Shown in pieces: positions 8,135 to 14,334 of a stretch of DNA of 26,052 bases (its first letter is position 1; each line of letters begins with the position of its first letter). The notes beneath the pieces were generated by a model that saw only the letters and a list, made by a program, of their open reading frames with translations, had not been told where the DNA came from and did no database searches. A program made the position numbers and the translations under genes. This DNA is from DATHVI01 sp035461385 (GTDB lineage: Bacteria; Actinomycetota; Thermoleophilia; Solirubrobacterales; 70-9), in assembly GCA_035461385.1 (NCBI GenBank), contig DATHVI010000060.1:1-26052 (forward strand), in the 5' to 3' direction.

Positions 8135-8223
8135 GCGCCGGGACGTGCGGGGGATCACACCCTGCCGCGACGGTCGCGGCTATCTTCCGGTTGGAGCCGA
8201 GGCCAGCCACCGAAGGGGAAGCG

Positions 8224-8481
8224 ATGTCGCGAATGACGGTCTCCGATCGCAACCAGGCGGAGCGTGCGAGCTACGTCGACTCGAGCCGCCCGCCGAGGAC
8301 CAAGGCCGGGCGCAGGGCTGCGATTGCGTACACCGTAATCGGGGCGCTGCTGCTCGCGGTGATGACCTACGCCGCGTTCCGCGTCTTCGACGGCGGCCAC
8401 CACCTGATCATCATCGCCGACATCATCATCGTCTTCCTCGGCCTCGCCGCCTGGGTCAACCCGGAGCGGCGAAATGTATGA
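8224..8481 (+). CDS. Small membrane protein with two transmembrane helices
   Basis: ATG 8224 has GGGGAA (8215-8220) as ribosome binding site, and TATCTT (8181-8186) is a possible -10. The 85-residue product has a polar, charged N-terminus of about 32 residues. Hydrophobic helices follow at about 33-53 (AIAYTVIGALLLAVMTYAAF) and 60-78 (HLIIIADIIIVFLGLAAWV). It ends in a short basic tail. I do not recognise the family. The reading frame has normal high-GC codon use, and the two clean hydrophobic segments make it a convincing gene. Function is unknown. Confidence 0.6.
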   Translation: MSRMTVSDRNQAERASYVDSSRPPRTKAGRRAAIAYTVIGALLLAVMTYAAFRVFDGGHHLIIIADIIIVFLGLAAWVNPERRNV

Positions 8482-8486
8482 CTTGA

Positions 8487-8530
8487 GGGGCTTTAGCCCC
8501 GAAAGCAGCATGTAAGACCGCCGCAGGCGG
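8487..8530 (+). terminator. Two short hairpins after the small membrane protein gene
   Basis: GGGGC-TTTA-GCCCC (8487-8500) and CCGCC-GCA-GGCGG (8518-8530) are perfect stems starting 6 bp after the stop codon. There is no T run, so intrinsic termination is only possible, not certain. Confidence 0.35.
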
Positions 8531-8606
8531 CCGCAATAGCGCATTGGATCCCGTGCCCTGCCGCCCCGGTTCGTGCGGCGCCGAGCGATCCGCCGCCCGG
8601 CTTCTG

Positions 8607-8708
8607 TAGGGTGCCGCTCGCAAAGTCAAAGTGCAGCGCAGTTCGGCGGCGCTCTTTCGGGGCCCTTCGTACCGCACAGCACCAGGAGTCCCCGGAGGGC
8701 ATCTCTAT
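8607..8708 (+). promoter_or_regulatory. Promoter and ~90-nt leader of the cold-shock gene
   Basis: TAGGGT at 8607-8612 fits a -10 element and would give a leader of about 90 nt ending in the ribosome binding site GGAGGG (8695-8700). Long structured leaders are typical of cold-shock genes in other bacteria and act as temperature-sensitive RNA. No known leader motif was recognised here. Confidence 0.3.
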
Positions 8709-8903
8709 ATGCAGACAGGAACCGTGAAGTGGTTCAACGACGAGAAGGGCTTCGGCTTCATCACCCCCGATGAGCCCGGACGCGACCTGTTCGTCCACCA
8801 GAGCCAGATCGAGGGCGGCACGCTCGCAGACGGGACCAAGGTCTCGTTCGAGTCCCAGGAGTCCGACAAGGGACCGCGCGCGATCAACGTCCGCGCCGTC
8901 TGA
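8709..8903 (+). CDS. cspA: Cold-shock protein (CspA family)
   Basis: This is a 64-residue single cold-shock domain covering the whole protein. It begins MQTGTVKWFN and has RNP1 as KGFGFI (13-18), RNP2 as LFVHQ (27-31) and the closing strand KGPRAINVRAV. It binds single-stranded RNA and DNA and acts as an RNA chaperone in the cytoplasm. Length and motif order are exactly those of the family. The gene stands alone between a leader region and a strong hairpin terminator, so it is probably monocistronic. Whether it is cold-induced or constitutive cannot be read from the sequence. Confidence 0.95.
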   Translation: MQTGTVKWFNDEKGFGFITPDEPGRDLFVHQSQIEGGTLADGTKVSFESQESDKGPRAINVRAV

Positions 8904-8926
8904 GCGCTCGCAACAGACGAGCTTCG

Positions 8927-8958
8927 GCGAAGGGCCGCGCGGGAGCGCCGCCCTTCGC
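8927..8958 (+). terminator. Strong hairpin after the cold-shock gene
   Basis: GCGAAGGGC pairs perfectly with GCCCTTCGC. After one C/C mismatch, the inner stem GCGC/GCGC closes a GGGA tetraloop of GNRA type. The stem is 13 bp in all and begins 23 bp after the stop codon. Only TT follows, so it is a hairpin terminator without a real T tract, as is common in high-GC genomes. Confidence 0.6.
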
Positions 8959-9029
8959 TTAGGTACGCCCCTTTGCCTTGCGGGATCCGCCGACGTCGGG
9001 GTTGGCCGCGACCTCCCGGCGGCCGGCGG

Positions 9030-9902
9030 TCAGCTCCACTGCCGCCAGCGGCGGGCCTGCTTGGCGACGTTCTTCATCGGCCGGCCACCGTCGAACCAGC
9101 GTCCTTTCCAGACCTCGAAGTGAAGATGGCAACCGCTGGCGTTGCCGGTCTGGCCCATGAACCCGATCCGCTGGCCGGTCTTCACCCGCTCGCCGAGCTT
9201 CACCGGACGGCGCTTTCGCAGGTGCATGTAGACGTAGTCGCGGTTGTTGCGCCGGCCCCGGATCACGAGGTAGTAGCCGGCGCCGCTCCCCTGGTAGCGC
9301 TTCCAGATGACCTTGCCGGCACGGGCGGCGCGGATCGGCCGGCCGCAGTTCGCGAACAGGTCCTGACCCTTGTGGTTGCGGCCGGCGCCCCAGCCGTCGC
9401 CCCAGCCGACGTCGCCCGCGACCGGGAACTGGTGGTAGCGGAGATCGAAGAACCGCTTGCCCGAGGAGCGCTCGCGGTTCGCGGTCTGCCCGCTGGCGAC
9501 GTCGACGATGCGGAAGAAGTAGCGACCGCCCGGTGAGAGGTTGCCGCCGTTGAAGCCCTTCCAGCGCACCTTGCGGCGGTCCCCTGGCGCGACGTCCTCG
9601 AGCCGCCAGCGCTTCACCGCGCGGCCGGTCGGCTTGTGGACGGCGATCACGCGCACCGTCCGCCGCCGCTGGCCGCCGATCTCGAACGCGTAGCGCATCG
9701 GCTTCGCCCGCCCCCAGATCAGCACCCGAGGGTGGAGCTGGTACTGCGAGTAGGCGTTGTCGTGGGCGAGGCGCAGGTTCGCCTGCGCCGGTGACGGCGC
9801 CGCCGCGGCGGCGGTTGCGGCGGTCGCCGATGCGACCGCGGTGAGCGCGATCCGGCGCGCGATCGCGCGCCCCCTACCCCCCGGGGCATGCCCTGCCTGC
9901 AT
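9030..9902 (-). CDS. Secreted M23-family (lysostaphin-like) peptidase
   Basis: The 290-residue product starts at ATG 9902, with GGGAGG 5 nt upstream. Residues 1-42 are a signal peptide: Arg-rich start, Ala-rich core, cleavage near AQA. About 60-140 form a beta-rich region resembling a FlgD-type Ig-like fold (KVRWKGFNGG, GRYFFRIVD). The M23 domain follows, with zinc ligands H177 and D181 (HKGQD) and H261 of HLH (259-261), and H227 in YMHL as the further catalytic His. M23 enzymes cut peptide bridges in peptidoglycan, so this protein probably acts in the cell wall in growth or remodelling. All catalytic residues are present, so it is not a degenerate M23 scaffold. The gene is not in an operon. 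Confidence 0.92.
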   Translation of the reverse strand: MQAGHAPGGRGRAIARRIALTAVASATAATAAAAAPSPAQANLRLAHDNAYSQYQLHPRVLIWGRAKPMRYAFEIGGQRRRTVRVIAVHKPTGRAVKRWRLEDVAPGDRRKVRWKGFNGGNLSPGGRYFFRIVDVASGQTANRERSSGKRFFDLRYHQFPVAGDVGWGDGWGAGRNHKGQDLFANCGRPIRAARAGKVIWKRYQGSGAGYYLVIRGRRNNRDYVYMHLRKRRPVKLGERVKTGQRIGFMGQTGNASGCHLHFEVWKGRWFDGGRPMKNVAKQARRWRQWS

Positions 9903-9923
9903 CGATGCCTCCCGTGCCAGTTG

Positions 9924-9937
9924 TGAGGATTTCCTCA
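9924..9937. promoter_or_regulatory. Inverted repeat upstream of the M23 peptidase
   Basis: TGAGGA-TT-TCCTCA, with perfect 6-bp arms, lies 22-35 bp upstream of the ATG, between a possible -10 (TAGTGT on the minus strand, 9953-9958) and the ribosome binding site. It could be an operator or an RNA hairpin. Confidence 0.3.
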
Positions 9938-10072
9938 GGTCTCCGTTAGCAAACACTAAGCATCGGATGAAGTTGCGGGCGCCGGTCGAGGTCGGCGGCG
10001 AGCGCGGCGGATCCGGGCCGCATCGCGCTTGCGAACCCGCCGCGATCGGAATCGGCTGCTAGCGACGTCCCG

Positions 10073-11575
10073 CTAGTCGAGGCCGTAGATCTCGCCGAAC
10101 TTCGTCCGGAGCTGGGTCAGCAGCGGGTCGGTGTCGAGCGGGCCGCCGCAGGCTCGCTCGACGAGCTCGGCCGGCATCAGCTTGCCGCCGTGGCGGTAGA
10201 CCCGGTCGCGGAGCCACTCGCGCAGCGCGCCGAGCTCGCCCGCGGCGATCAGCTCGTCGGGGTCGCCGAGGTCGGCGGTCAGCGTTGCCCAGAGCTGCCC
10301 GGCGATCACGTTGCCGAGCGAGTAGGTGGGGAAGTACCCGAACGCGCCACCCGCCCAGTGGACGTCCTGGAGCACGCCGCGGCGGTTGTCGGGGATCTCG
10401 ATGCCGAGGTACTCGCGGGTCAGCGCGCTCCACTCCCCGGGCAGGTCGGCCGGCTCGAGCCGGCCCTCGAACAGCCCCAGCTCGAGATCGAACCGGAGCG
10501 CGATGTGGAGGTTGTAGGTGACCTCGTCGGCCTCCATCCGGATCAGCGACGGGCGCGATCGGTTCGCCGCCCGGTAGAGCGCCTCGTCGTCGACGGTTGC
10601 GAACCGATCGCCGAAGGACTCGGCGAGCAGCGGCCGGATCCGCGCCAGGTAGGGGCGGCCGCGACCGATCCAGTTCTCCCACATCCGGCTCTGCGACTCG
10701 TCGAACCCGAGCGACGCGGAGCGGCAGAGCGGCGTCCGCTCGAGCCGCGGGTCGATCCCGTTCTGGTAGAGCGCGTGACCGGCCTCGTGGATCACCGCCC
10801 ACAGCGCGGCGCCGACGTAGGCGGGGTCGAAGCGGGTCGTGATCCGCAGGTCCTCGACGGCGATCCCGGTCGCGAACGGGTGAACGGTCTCGTCGAGCCG
10901 CCACGAGCCCGCGGTCAGCGGCAGCCCCGCGATCACCCGCTCGGCGAGCCGGTGCTGGGCCCCGACGTCGAACTCCCCGTGCAGGCAGGAGTCGTCGACC
11001 GCGTCCTCGCGCTCACCGATCGCCGCGACCAGCGGCCGCAGCCCATCGCGCAGCCGCTCGAGCACCGGCCGCAGCTGCGCGGTCGTCATCCCGGGCTCGT
11101 AGTCGTCGAGCAGCGGGTCGTAGGGGTGGTCGTGGTCGAAGCAGTCGGCGTAGCGGCGCTTAAGGTCGACGATCCGCTCGAGGTGGGGGAGGAAGGCGGG
11201 GAAGTCCGACGCCTTGCGGGCCTCGGTCCAGGCGTGCTCGGAGACCGACGCGGTGCGGGCGATCTCGGCCCGCAGCTCGGCGGGGACTCGGCGCGCCTTC
11301 TCCCACTCGCGCGCGGTCATCCGGACGAGGCTGGCCTCGAACGAGTCGGGGTCGGCACCGTCGGTCTCGGCACGCGCGGCCTCGAGCAGCCGGCCGAGCT
11401 CGCCGGAGGCCAGGCGCCGGTGGCGCAGCCGGGTCAGCGTCGCGAGCTGCTCGGCGCGCGCCGGCGCGCCACCCGCGGGCATCTGCGTGCGCTCGTCCCA
11501 GGCGAGCAGCGCCCGGGCCCGGCCGAGGTCGGAGATCTCGCCGCAGACGGCGAGCAGGTCATCGATCGCGGTCAC
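10073..11575 (-). CDS. M32 carboxypeptidase (carboxypeptidase Taq family)
   Basis: This is a full-length M32 metallocarboxypeptidase of 500 residues, the usual size. The zinc motif HEAGH is at 263-267, with the third ligand Glu293 in DESQSRMWEN. The family-typical segments HPF, ITTRF, NGI and GYFPTYSLGNVIAGQLW are present. It removes C-terminal residues from peptides in the cytoplasm, usually not Pro. The frame also has GTG 11593, six codons earlier, but that codon lies inside a tandem repeat. I prefer GTG 11575, with AGGTG a few bases upstream, because the family-like sequence starts there. Its mRNA leader would contain both copies of the 50-bp repeat. Confidence 0.93.
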   Translation of the reverse strand: MTAIDDLLAVCGEISDLGRARALLAWDERTQMPAGGAPARAEQLATLTRLRHRRLASGELGRLLEAARAETDGADPDSFEASLVRMTAREWEKARRVPAELRAEIARTASVSEHAWTEARKASDFPAFLPHLERIVDLKRRYADCFDHDHPYDPLLDDYEPGMTTAQLRPVLERLRDGLRPLVAAIGEREDAVDDSCLHGEFDVGAQHRLAERVIAGLPLTAGSWRLDETVHPFATGIAVEDLRITTRFDPAYVGAALWAVIHEAGHALYQNGIDPRLERTPLCRSASLGFDESQSRMWENWIGRGRPYLARIRPLLAESFGDRFATVDDEALYRAANRSRPSLIRMEADEVTYNLHIALRFDLELGLFEGRLEPADLPGEWSALTREYLGIEIPDNRRGVLQDVHWAGGAFGYFPTYSLGNVIAGQLWATLTADLGDPDELIAAGELGALREWLRDRVYRHGGKLMPAELVERACGGPLDTDPLLTQLRTKFGEIYGLD

Positions 11576-11580
11576 GGGAA

Positions 11581-11681
11581 CACCTGACGGCACTGCTGGT
11601 CTCGCGACATGGATGTCGCTCGCTCACAAACACCTGACGGCACATGCTGGTCTCGCGACATGAATGTCGCTCGCTCACAAA
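11581..11681. repeat. Two tandem 50/51-bp repeats, each with a dyad
   Basis: Copy 1 (11581-11630) and copy 2 (11631-11681) both begin CACCTGACGGCAC and end GTCGCTCGCTCACAAA. They differ by one inserted A and one G/A change. CACCGGGAAGG follows and may be a third, broken beginning. Each copy contains the dyad GCGACAT-NN-ATGTCGC, so two identical palindromes lie 51 bp apart between the carboxypeptidase and the divergent FAH-family gene. As RNA they would form two 6-bp hairpins with loops UUCA and UCCA. Confidence 0.9.
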
Positions 11682-11688
11682 CACCGGG

Positions 11689-11694
11689 AAGGTA
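11689..11694 (-). promoter_or_regulatory. Possible -10 (TACCTT) of the carboxypeptidase
   Basis: TACCTT on the minus strand fits TANNNT. Its predicted start of transcription, about 7 nt downstream (near 11681), falls at the edge of the tandem repeat, so the repeats would make up the mRNA leader. Confidence 0.3.
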
Positions 11695-11740
11695 GAGCAA
11701 GTGCCTCGCGCTGGCAGGCGCGTGCGATAGTGGGAGGGCG

Positions 11741-12616
11741 ATGAAGGTCGGCACGTTCCGCAGCGCCGACGGGGAGGTCGTGGTCGCCGAGCTCGCCGGC
11801 GAGCGCGCCCACGTCCTCGACGCGCCGACGATGCTCGCCTGGCTCGGCGGCGAGGGCCGCACGCGGTCCGGGATCGAGCTCGAGGTGCCGAGCCTCAGCG
11901 CCCTGGCGCCGGTTCCGGAGCCGCCGAGCGTTCGTGACTTCTACGCCTTCGAGGGTCACGTCGCCGCCGGAGCCCGCACCCGCGGCGGCTCGGTCCCCGG
12001 CTACTGGTACGAGGCGCCGGCGTTCTACTTCTCGAACCCGGCGGCGATCGCGGGCCCCGGCGAGCCGATCTCGAGGCCGGCCGGGGTGGAGGAGCTCGAC
12101 TTCGAGCTCGAGATCGCGGCGGTGATCGGCGTCCCGCTCGCCGCCGCCGGCGGCGCCTCCGCGCCGGGGCTCGGGGTCGCGGCGTTCACGCTGATGAACG
12201 ACTGGAGCGCGCGCGACGTCCAGCGTCGCGAGCGCACGGTCGGCCTCGGGCCGCACAAGGCGAAGGACTTCGCGACCAGCCTCGGGCCGTGGCTCGTCAC
12301 TCCCGACGAGCTGCCGTACGCAGACGGGCGGCTGCGGCTGCGGGCCGCGGTCGAGGTCAACGGCCGCGAGGTAGCCCGGGCGGACGCGTCCACGCAGTAC
12401 TTCGGCTGGCCGGAGATCGTCGCCCACGCCGGGCGCGATACCCGGCTTCGCCCGGGTGACGTCCTCGGCTCGGGCACGCTCGCCGGCGGCTGCCTGCTCG
12501 AGCTCGGGCCGCTCGAGGTCGGTGGTGGCGCGGGCGGGCGCTGGATCGAGCCCGGCGACACGGTCGCGCTCGAGGCCCGGGGGCTCGGGCGGCTCGAGAC
12601 GCCGGTCGTCGACTAG
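11741..12616 (+). CDS. Fumarylacetoacetate hydrolase family protein
   Basis: The 291-residue product starts at ATG 11741, with GGGAGGG just upstream. The FAH domain shows the conserved residues of true fumarylacetoacetases. D66 and H73 of DFYAFEGH have the same 7-residue spacing as the metal ligand Asp and catalytic His of the mouse enzyme. E122 and E124 (DFELEIA) and D154 (MNDWSARD) are metal ligands, K175 is in KAKDF, and GTLAGG lies near 245. FAH cleaves fumarylacetoacetate to fumarate and acetoacetate, the last step of tyrosine breakdown; relatives act on acylpyruvates or catechol-pathway diketones. The two preceding dioxygenases of that pathway lie 7.6 kb downstream, which supports the fumarylacetoacetase reading. 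It is not in the same operon. The N-terminal SH3-like domain of eukaryotic FAH is reduced here. Confidence 0.85.
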   Translation: MKVGTFRSADGEVVVAELAGERAHVLDAPTMLAWLGGEGRTRSGIELEVPSLSALAPVPEPPSVRDFYAFEGHVAAGARTRGGSVPGYWYEAPAFYFSNPAAIAGPGEPISRPAGVEELDFELEIAAVIGVPLAAAGGASAPGLGVAAFTLMNDWSARDVQRRERTVGLGPHKAKDFATSLGPWLVTPDELPYADGRLRLRAAVEVNGREVARADASTQYFGWPEIVAHAGRDTRLRPGDVLGSGTLAGGCLLELGPLEVGGGAGGRWIEPGDTVALEARGLGRLETPVVD

Positions 12617-12619
12617 TCC

Positions 12620-12633
12620 GGCCGGCGCCGGCC
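12620..12633. terminator. 14-bp perfect palindrome after the FAH-family gene
   Basis: GGCCGGCGCCGGCC begins 4 bp after the stop codon and could fold as a 5-bp stem with a GCGC loop. Its core GGCCGGCGCC recurs at 12664-12673. There is no T run. Confidence 0.3.
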
Positions 12634-12686
12634 CCGATCGCCCGGTGAGGCGAGGAAAGGGAGGGCCGGCGCCGAATCAACCGCCG

Positions 12687-13802
12687 ATGGAAGCGATGCG
12701 GAGCCTTGCGCCCGGCGACCCGCTGGGAAAGGCGGTCCTGCGCACGATCCTGATCGTCGTCGCGGTGGTGATCACCCTCTACGTGATCTACCTGCTGCGA
12801 AAGCCGATCATCTGGCTCGTGATCGCGGCGTTCATCGCCGTTGCGATGTCGGGCCCCGTGAACCTGTTCTCGCGGGTGATGAAGCGCGGCCTCGCGGTCG
12901 CGCTCTCGTACCTGATCCTGATCATGATCCCGATCGGGCTCGGCGCGCTGCTGATCCCGACGATCGTCGAGCAGGGGGAGACGCTCGCCAACAACGTGCC
13001 CGAGTACGCCGCCGACGTGACCCAGTTCGTGAACGACAACAAGACCCTCCGCGACCTCAACGACCGCTACGACTTCACCAGCGAGATCGAGTCGGCGGCG
13101 AAGGAGCTGCCGTCCCGCCTCGGCGACGCCGCCGGGATCCTCAGCGACATCGGGGTCGGCGTCGTCAACTCGATCTTCGCCGTCGTCACGATCCTGATCC
13201 TCAGCGTCTTCATGGTCGGCGGCGGACCGCGCTGGGTCCATGCGTTCGTCTCCTCGCAACCCGAGTCGCGCCGCGAGCGGGTCGAGCGCACGCTGGAGCA
13301 CATCGCGCACGCGATCGGCAACTACGTCGGTGGGGTCCTGCTCCAGGCGACGATCGCGGCGACGTTCGCGTTCATCGTCCTGACGATCCTCGGCGTGCCG
13401 TTCGCCGGCCCCCTCGCGCTGCTCTACTTCTTCTTCGAGCTGATCCCGGTCGTCGGCGCGACGATCGCCGCGGTGCTGATCGCGATCGTCGTCCTGTTCG
13501 CGACCGACTTCCCGATCGGCCTGATCATCTGGGTCATCTTCGCGATCGTCTACCAGCAGGTCGAGAACTACGTCATCCAGCCCCAGATCCAGCGGCGGGC
13601 GGCGAAGCTCGAGCCGTTCGTGATCCTCGTCGCGGTGCTGTTCGGGGCGACGCTGTTCGGGATCGTCGGTGCGATCCTCGCGATCCCGACAGCGGCGTCG
13701 ATCCAGATCGCCGTTCGCGAGTACATCCACTACCGCCGCGAGACCGAGGACGTCGGTCCGCCGGAGAGCGAGGCCCCGACGGCGAGCCAGCCGGCGGGCT
13801 AG
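12687..13802 (+). CDS. AI-2E family (PerM-like) membrane transporter
   Basis: The protein has 371 residues and about eight transmembrane helices. A first pair lies near 20-60 and a third near 70-95. A long soluble segment of about 70 residues (100-170) follows, and the remaining helices are from 155 on. The C-terminal hallmark region has FELIPVVGATIAAV and QQVENYVIQPQIQ, followed by EPFVILVAVLFGATLFGIVGA, as in AI-2E/UPF0118 proteins. Some members export autoinducer-2, and others are Na+/H+ exchangers or have unknown cargo, so the cargo is left open. Starts at ATG 12687 and ATG 12696 are both possible, and GTG 12645 is in frame too. The stop codon TAG shares the bases CTAG with the stop of the convergent SnoaL-like gene. 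Confidence 0.88.
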   Translation: MEAMRSLAPGDPLGKAVLRTILIVVAVVITLYVIYLLRKPIIWLVIAAFIAVAMSGPVNLFSRVMKRGLAVALSYLILIMIPIGLGALLIPTIVEQGETLANNVPEYAADVTQFVNDNKTLRDLNDRYDFTSEIESAAKELPSRLGDAAGILSDIGVGVVNSIFAVVTILILSVFMVGGGPRWVHAFVSSQPESRRERVERTLEHIAHAIGNYVGGVLLQATIAATFAFIVLTILGVPFAGPLALLYFFFELIPVVGATIAAVLIAIVVLFATDFPIGLIIWVIFAIVYQQVENYVIQPQIQRRAAKLEPFVILVAVLFGATLFGIVGAILAIPTAASIQIAVREYIHYRRETEDVGPPESEAPTASQPAG

Positions 13803-14176
13803 TCGCCTTCGGCGCCGAGGCGCGCCCGCATCGCCTCGGCGAGGGCGAGCGCGCCGGAGAGCGGACGGACCATGACCACGAGCTCGTCGATCGACCCGCC
13901 GGCGGCGGTGCGGACGAAGTCGCAGCCCTCGATCTCGCGGTCGCCGACCCGCGCTCGGAAGATCAGGGCGTGCTCCGACCCGTTCGGTGCGCCGATCTCG
14001 CGTTCGTAGCGGAAGTCCTCGAACACCTCGGCGACCGCCCGCAGCAGCGGCGCGACGGCGTCGCGCCCTCGGTAGGGCTTGAAGACGACCGGGCTGCGGA
14101 AGACGACGTCGTCGGAGAGCAGGGCGATCGCGGCGTCGAGGTCGCGCGCCTCGACCGCGGAGCGGAACGGGTGCAC
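13799..14176 (-). CDS. SnoaL-like / NTF2-fold protein
   Basis: This 125-residue protein starts at GTG 14176. It has the usual pattern of the SnoaL-like family: helix FRSAVEARDLDAAIALLSDDVVFRSP, then YRGRDAVAPLLRAVAEVFEDFRYE, then strands HALIFRARVGDREIEGCDFVR and IDELVVMVRPL. The fold is a small cone-shaped barrel. Family members are isomerases, hydrolases or non-enzymatic binders, so no function can be named. The long open frame that continues upstream passes through tandem repeats and the divergent SDR gene, so it is not part of this gene. No Shine-Dalgarno is visible. TAGAAC lies 7 nt upstream of the GTG, suggesting leaderless initiation. Confidence 0.8.
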   Translation of the reverse strand: MHPFRSAVEARDLDAAIALLSDDVVFRSPVVFKPYRGRDAVAPLLRAVAEVFEDFRYEREIGAPNGSEHALIFRARVGDREIEGCDFVRTAAGGSIDELVVMVRPLSGALALAEAMRARLGAEGD

Positions 14177-14183
14177 GGGGGCA

Positions 14184-14189
14184 GTTCTA
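14184..14189 (-). promoter_or_regulatory. Possible -10 (TAGAAC) of the SnoaL-like gene
   Basis: TAGAAC deviates from TANNNT only in the last base and is 7 nt from the GTG start, the same spacing as at the other apparently leaderless genes here. Confidence 0.25.
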
Positions 14190-14202
14190 CCGCACGCGGC
14201 GG

Positions 14203-14278
14203 GGCGGTGGCGTCGTCTGGCGGCGGTGGCGTCGTCTGCCGGCCATGGCGTCGTCTGCCGGCCATGGCGTCGTCTGCC
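14203..14278. repeat. Four contiguous 19-bp tandem repeats
   Basis: Copies at 14203-14221, 14222-14240, 14241-14259 and 14260-14278 share TGGCGTCGTCTG. Copies 3 and 4 are identical (GGCCATGGCGTCGTCTGCC); copies 1 and 2 have GGCGGTGGC instead of GGCCATGGC. They fill most of the space between the divergent SnoaL-like gene and the SDR-TetR operon, just upstream of its operator. There are no spacers, so this is not a CRISPR array. Confidence 0.9.
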
Positions 14279-14314
14279 GGTGGGGAGGCCGTGGGGTCGT
14301 CCACCGGCACTTAT

Positions 14315-14334
14315 ATAAACGAACGATCGGTTAT
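14315..14334. promoter_or_regulatory. Dyad operator overlapping the SDR start, likely TetR site
   Basis: Eight of ten base pairs are symmetric in this 20-bp site: outer arms ATAA/TTAT, then CGA/TCG, then the central CG. It overlaps the AT-rich run TTATATAAA (14311-14319), the only -10-like sequence before the operon, and includes two bases of the ATG at 14333. A TetR regulator encoded two genes later would block both polymerase and start codon here. Confidence 0.55.

Noticed and set aside
7724..8158. N-terminal extension of the P450 frame
   Set aside because: It would overlap the divergent ABM-like gene and does not look like a P450 N-terminus; GTG 7723 with its nearby -10 is the better start.
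9903..10060. c-di-AMP (ydaO-type) riboswitch before the M23 peptidase gene
   Set aside because: Cell-wall hydrolase genes of actinobacteria often carry one, and GCTAAC is present, but I could not find the conserved core or the expected stems, only one short inverted repeat.
10190..11587. 465-codon open frame antisense to the carboxypeptidase
   Set aside because: It has no recognisable domain. Long antisense frames are expected in DNA with this GC bias, and the opposite strand encodes a complete M32 enzyme.
11576..11593. Earlier GTG start (11593) for the M32 carboxypeptidase
   Set aside because: The codon lies within a tandem repeat whose other copy has the same GTG; family-like sequence begins only after GTG 11575. 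The difference is six residues and not settled.
11572..11862. Minus-strand frame with a repeated GVCERAT-MSRDQ peptide
   Set aside because: The peptide repeat only reflects the tandem DNA repeat, and the rest of the frame is antisense to the FAH-family gene.
13799..13802. Shared CTAG at the convergent stops of the AI-2E and SnoaL-like genes
   Set aside because: A palindromic CTAG gives TAG on both strands; this is a compact convergent arrangement and no sign of a special mechanism.
14203..14278. Short repeats resembling a CRISPR array
   Set aside because: The four 19-bp units are contiguous with no spacers, and no cas genes are present.
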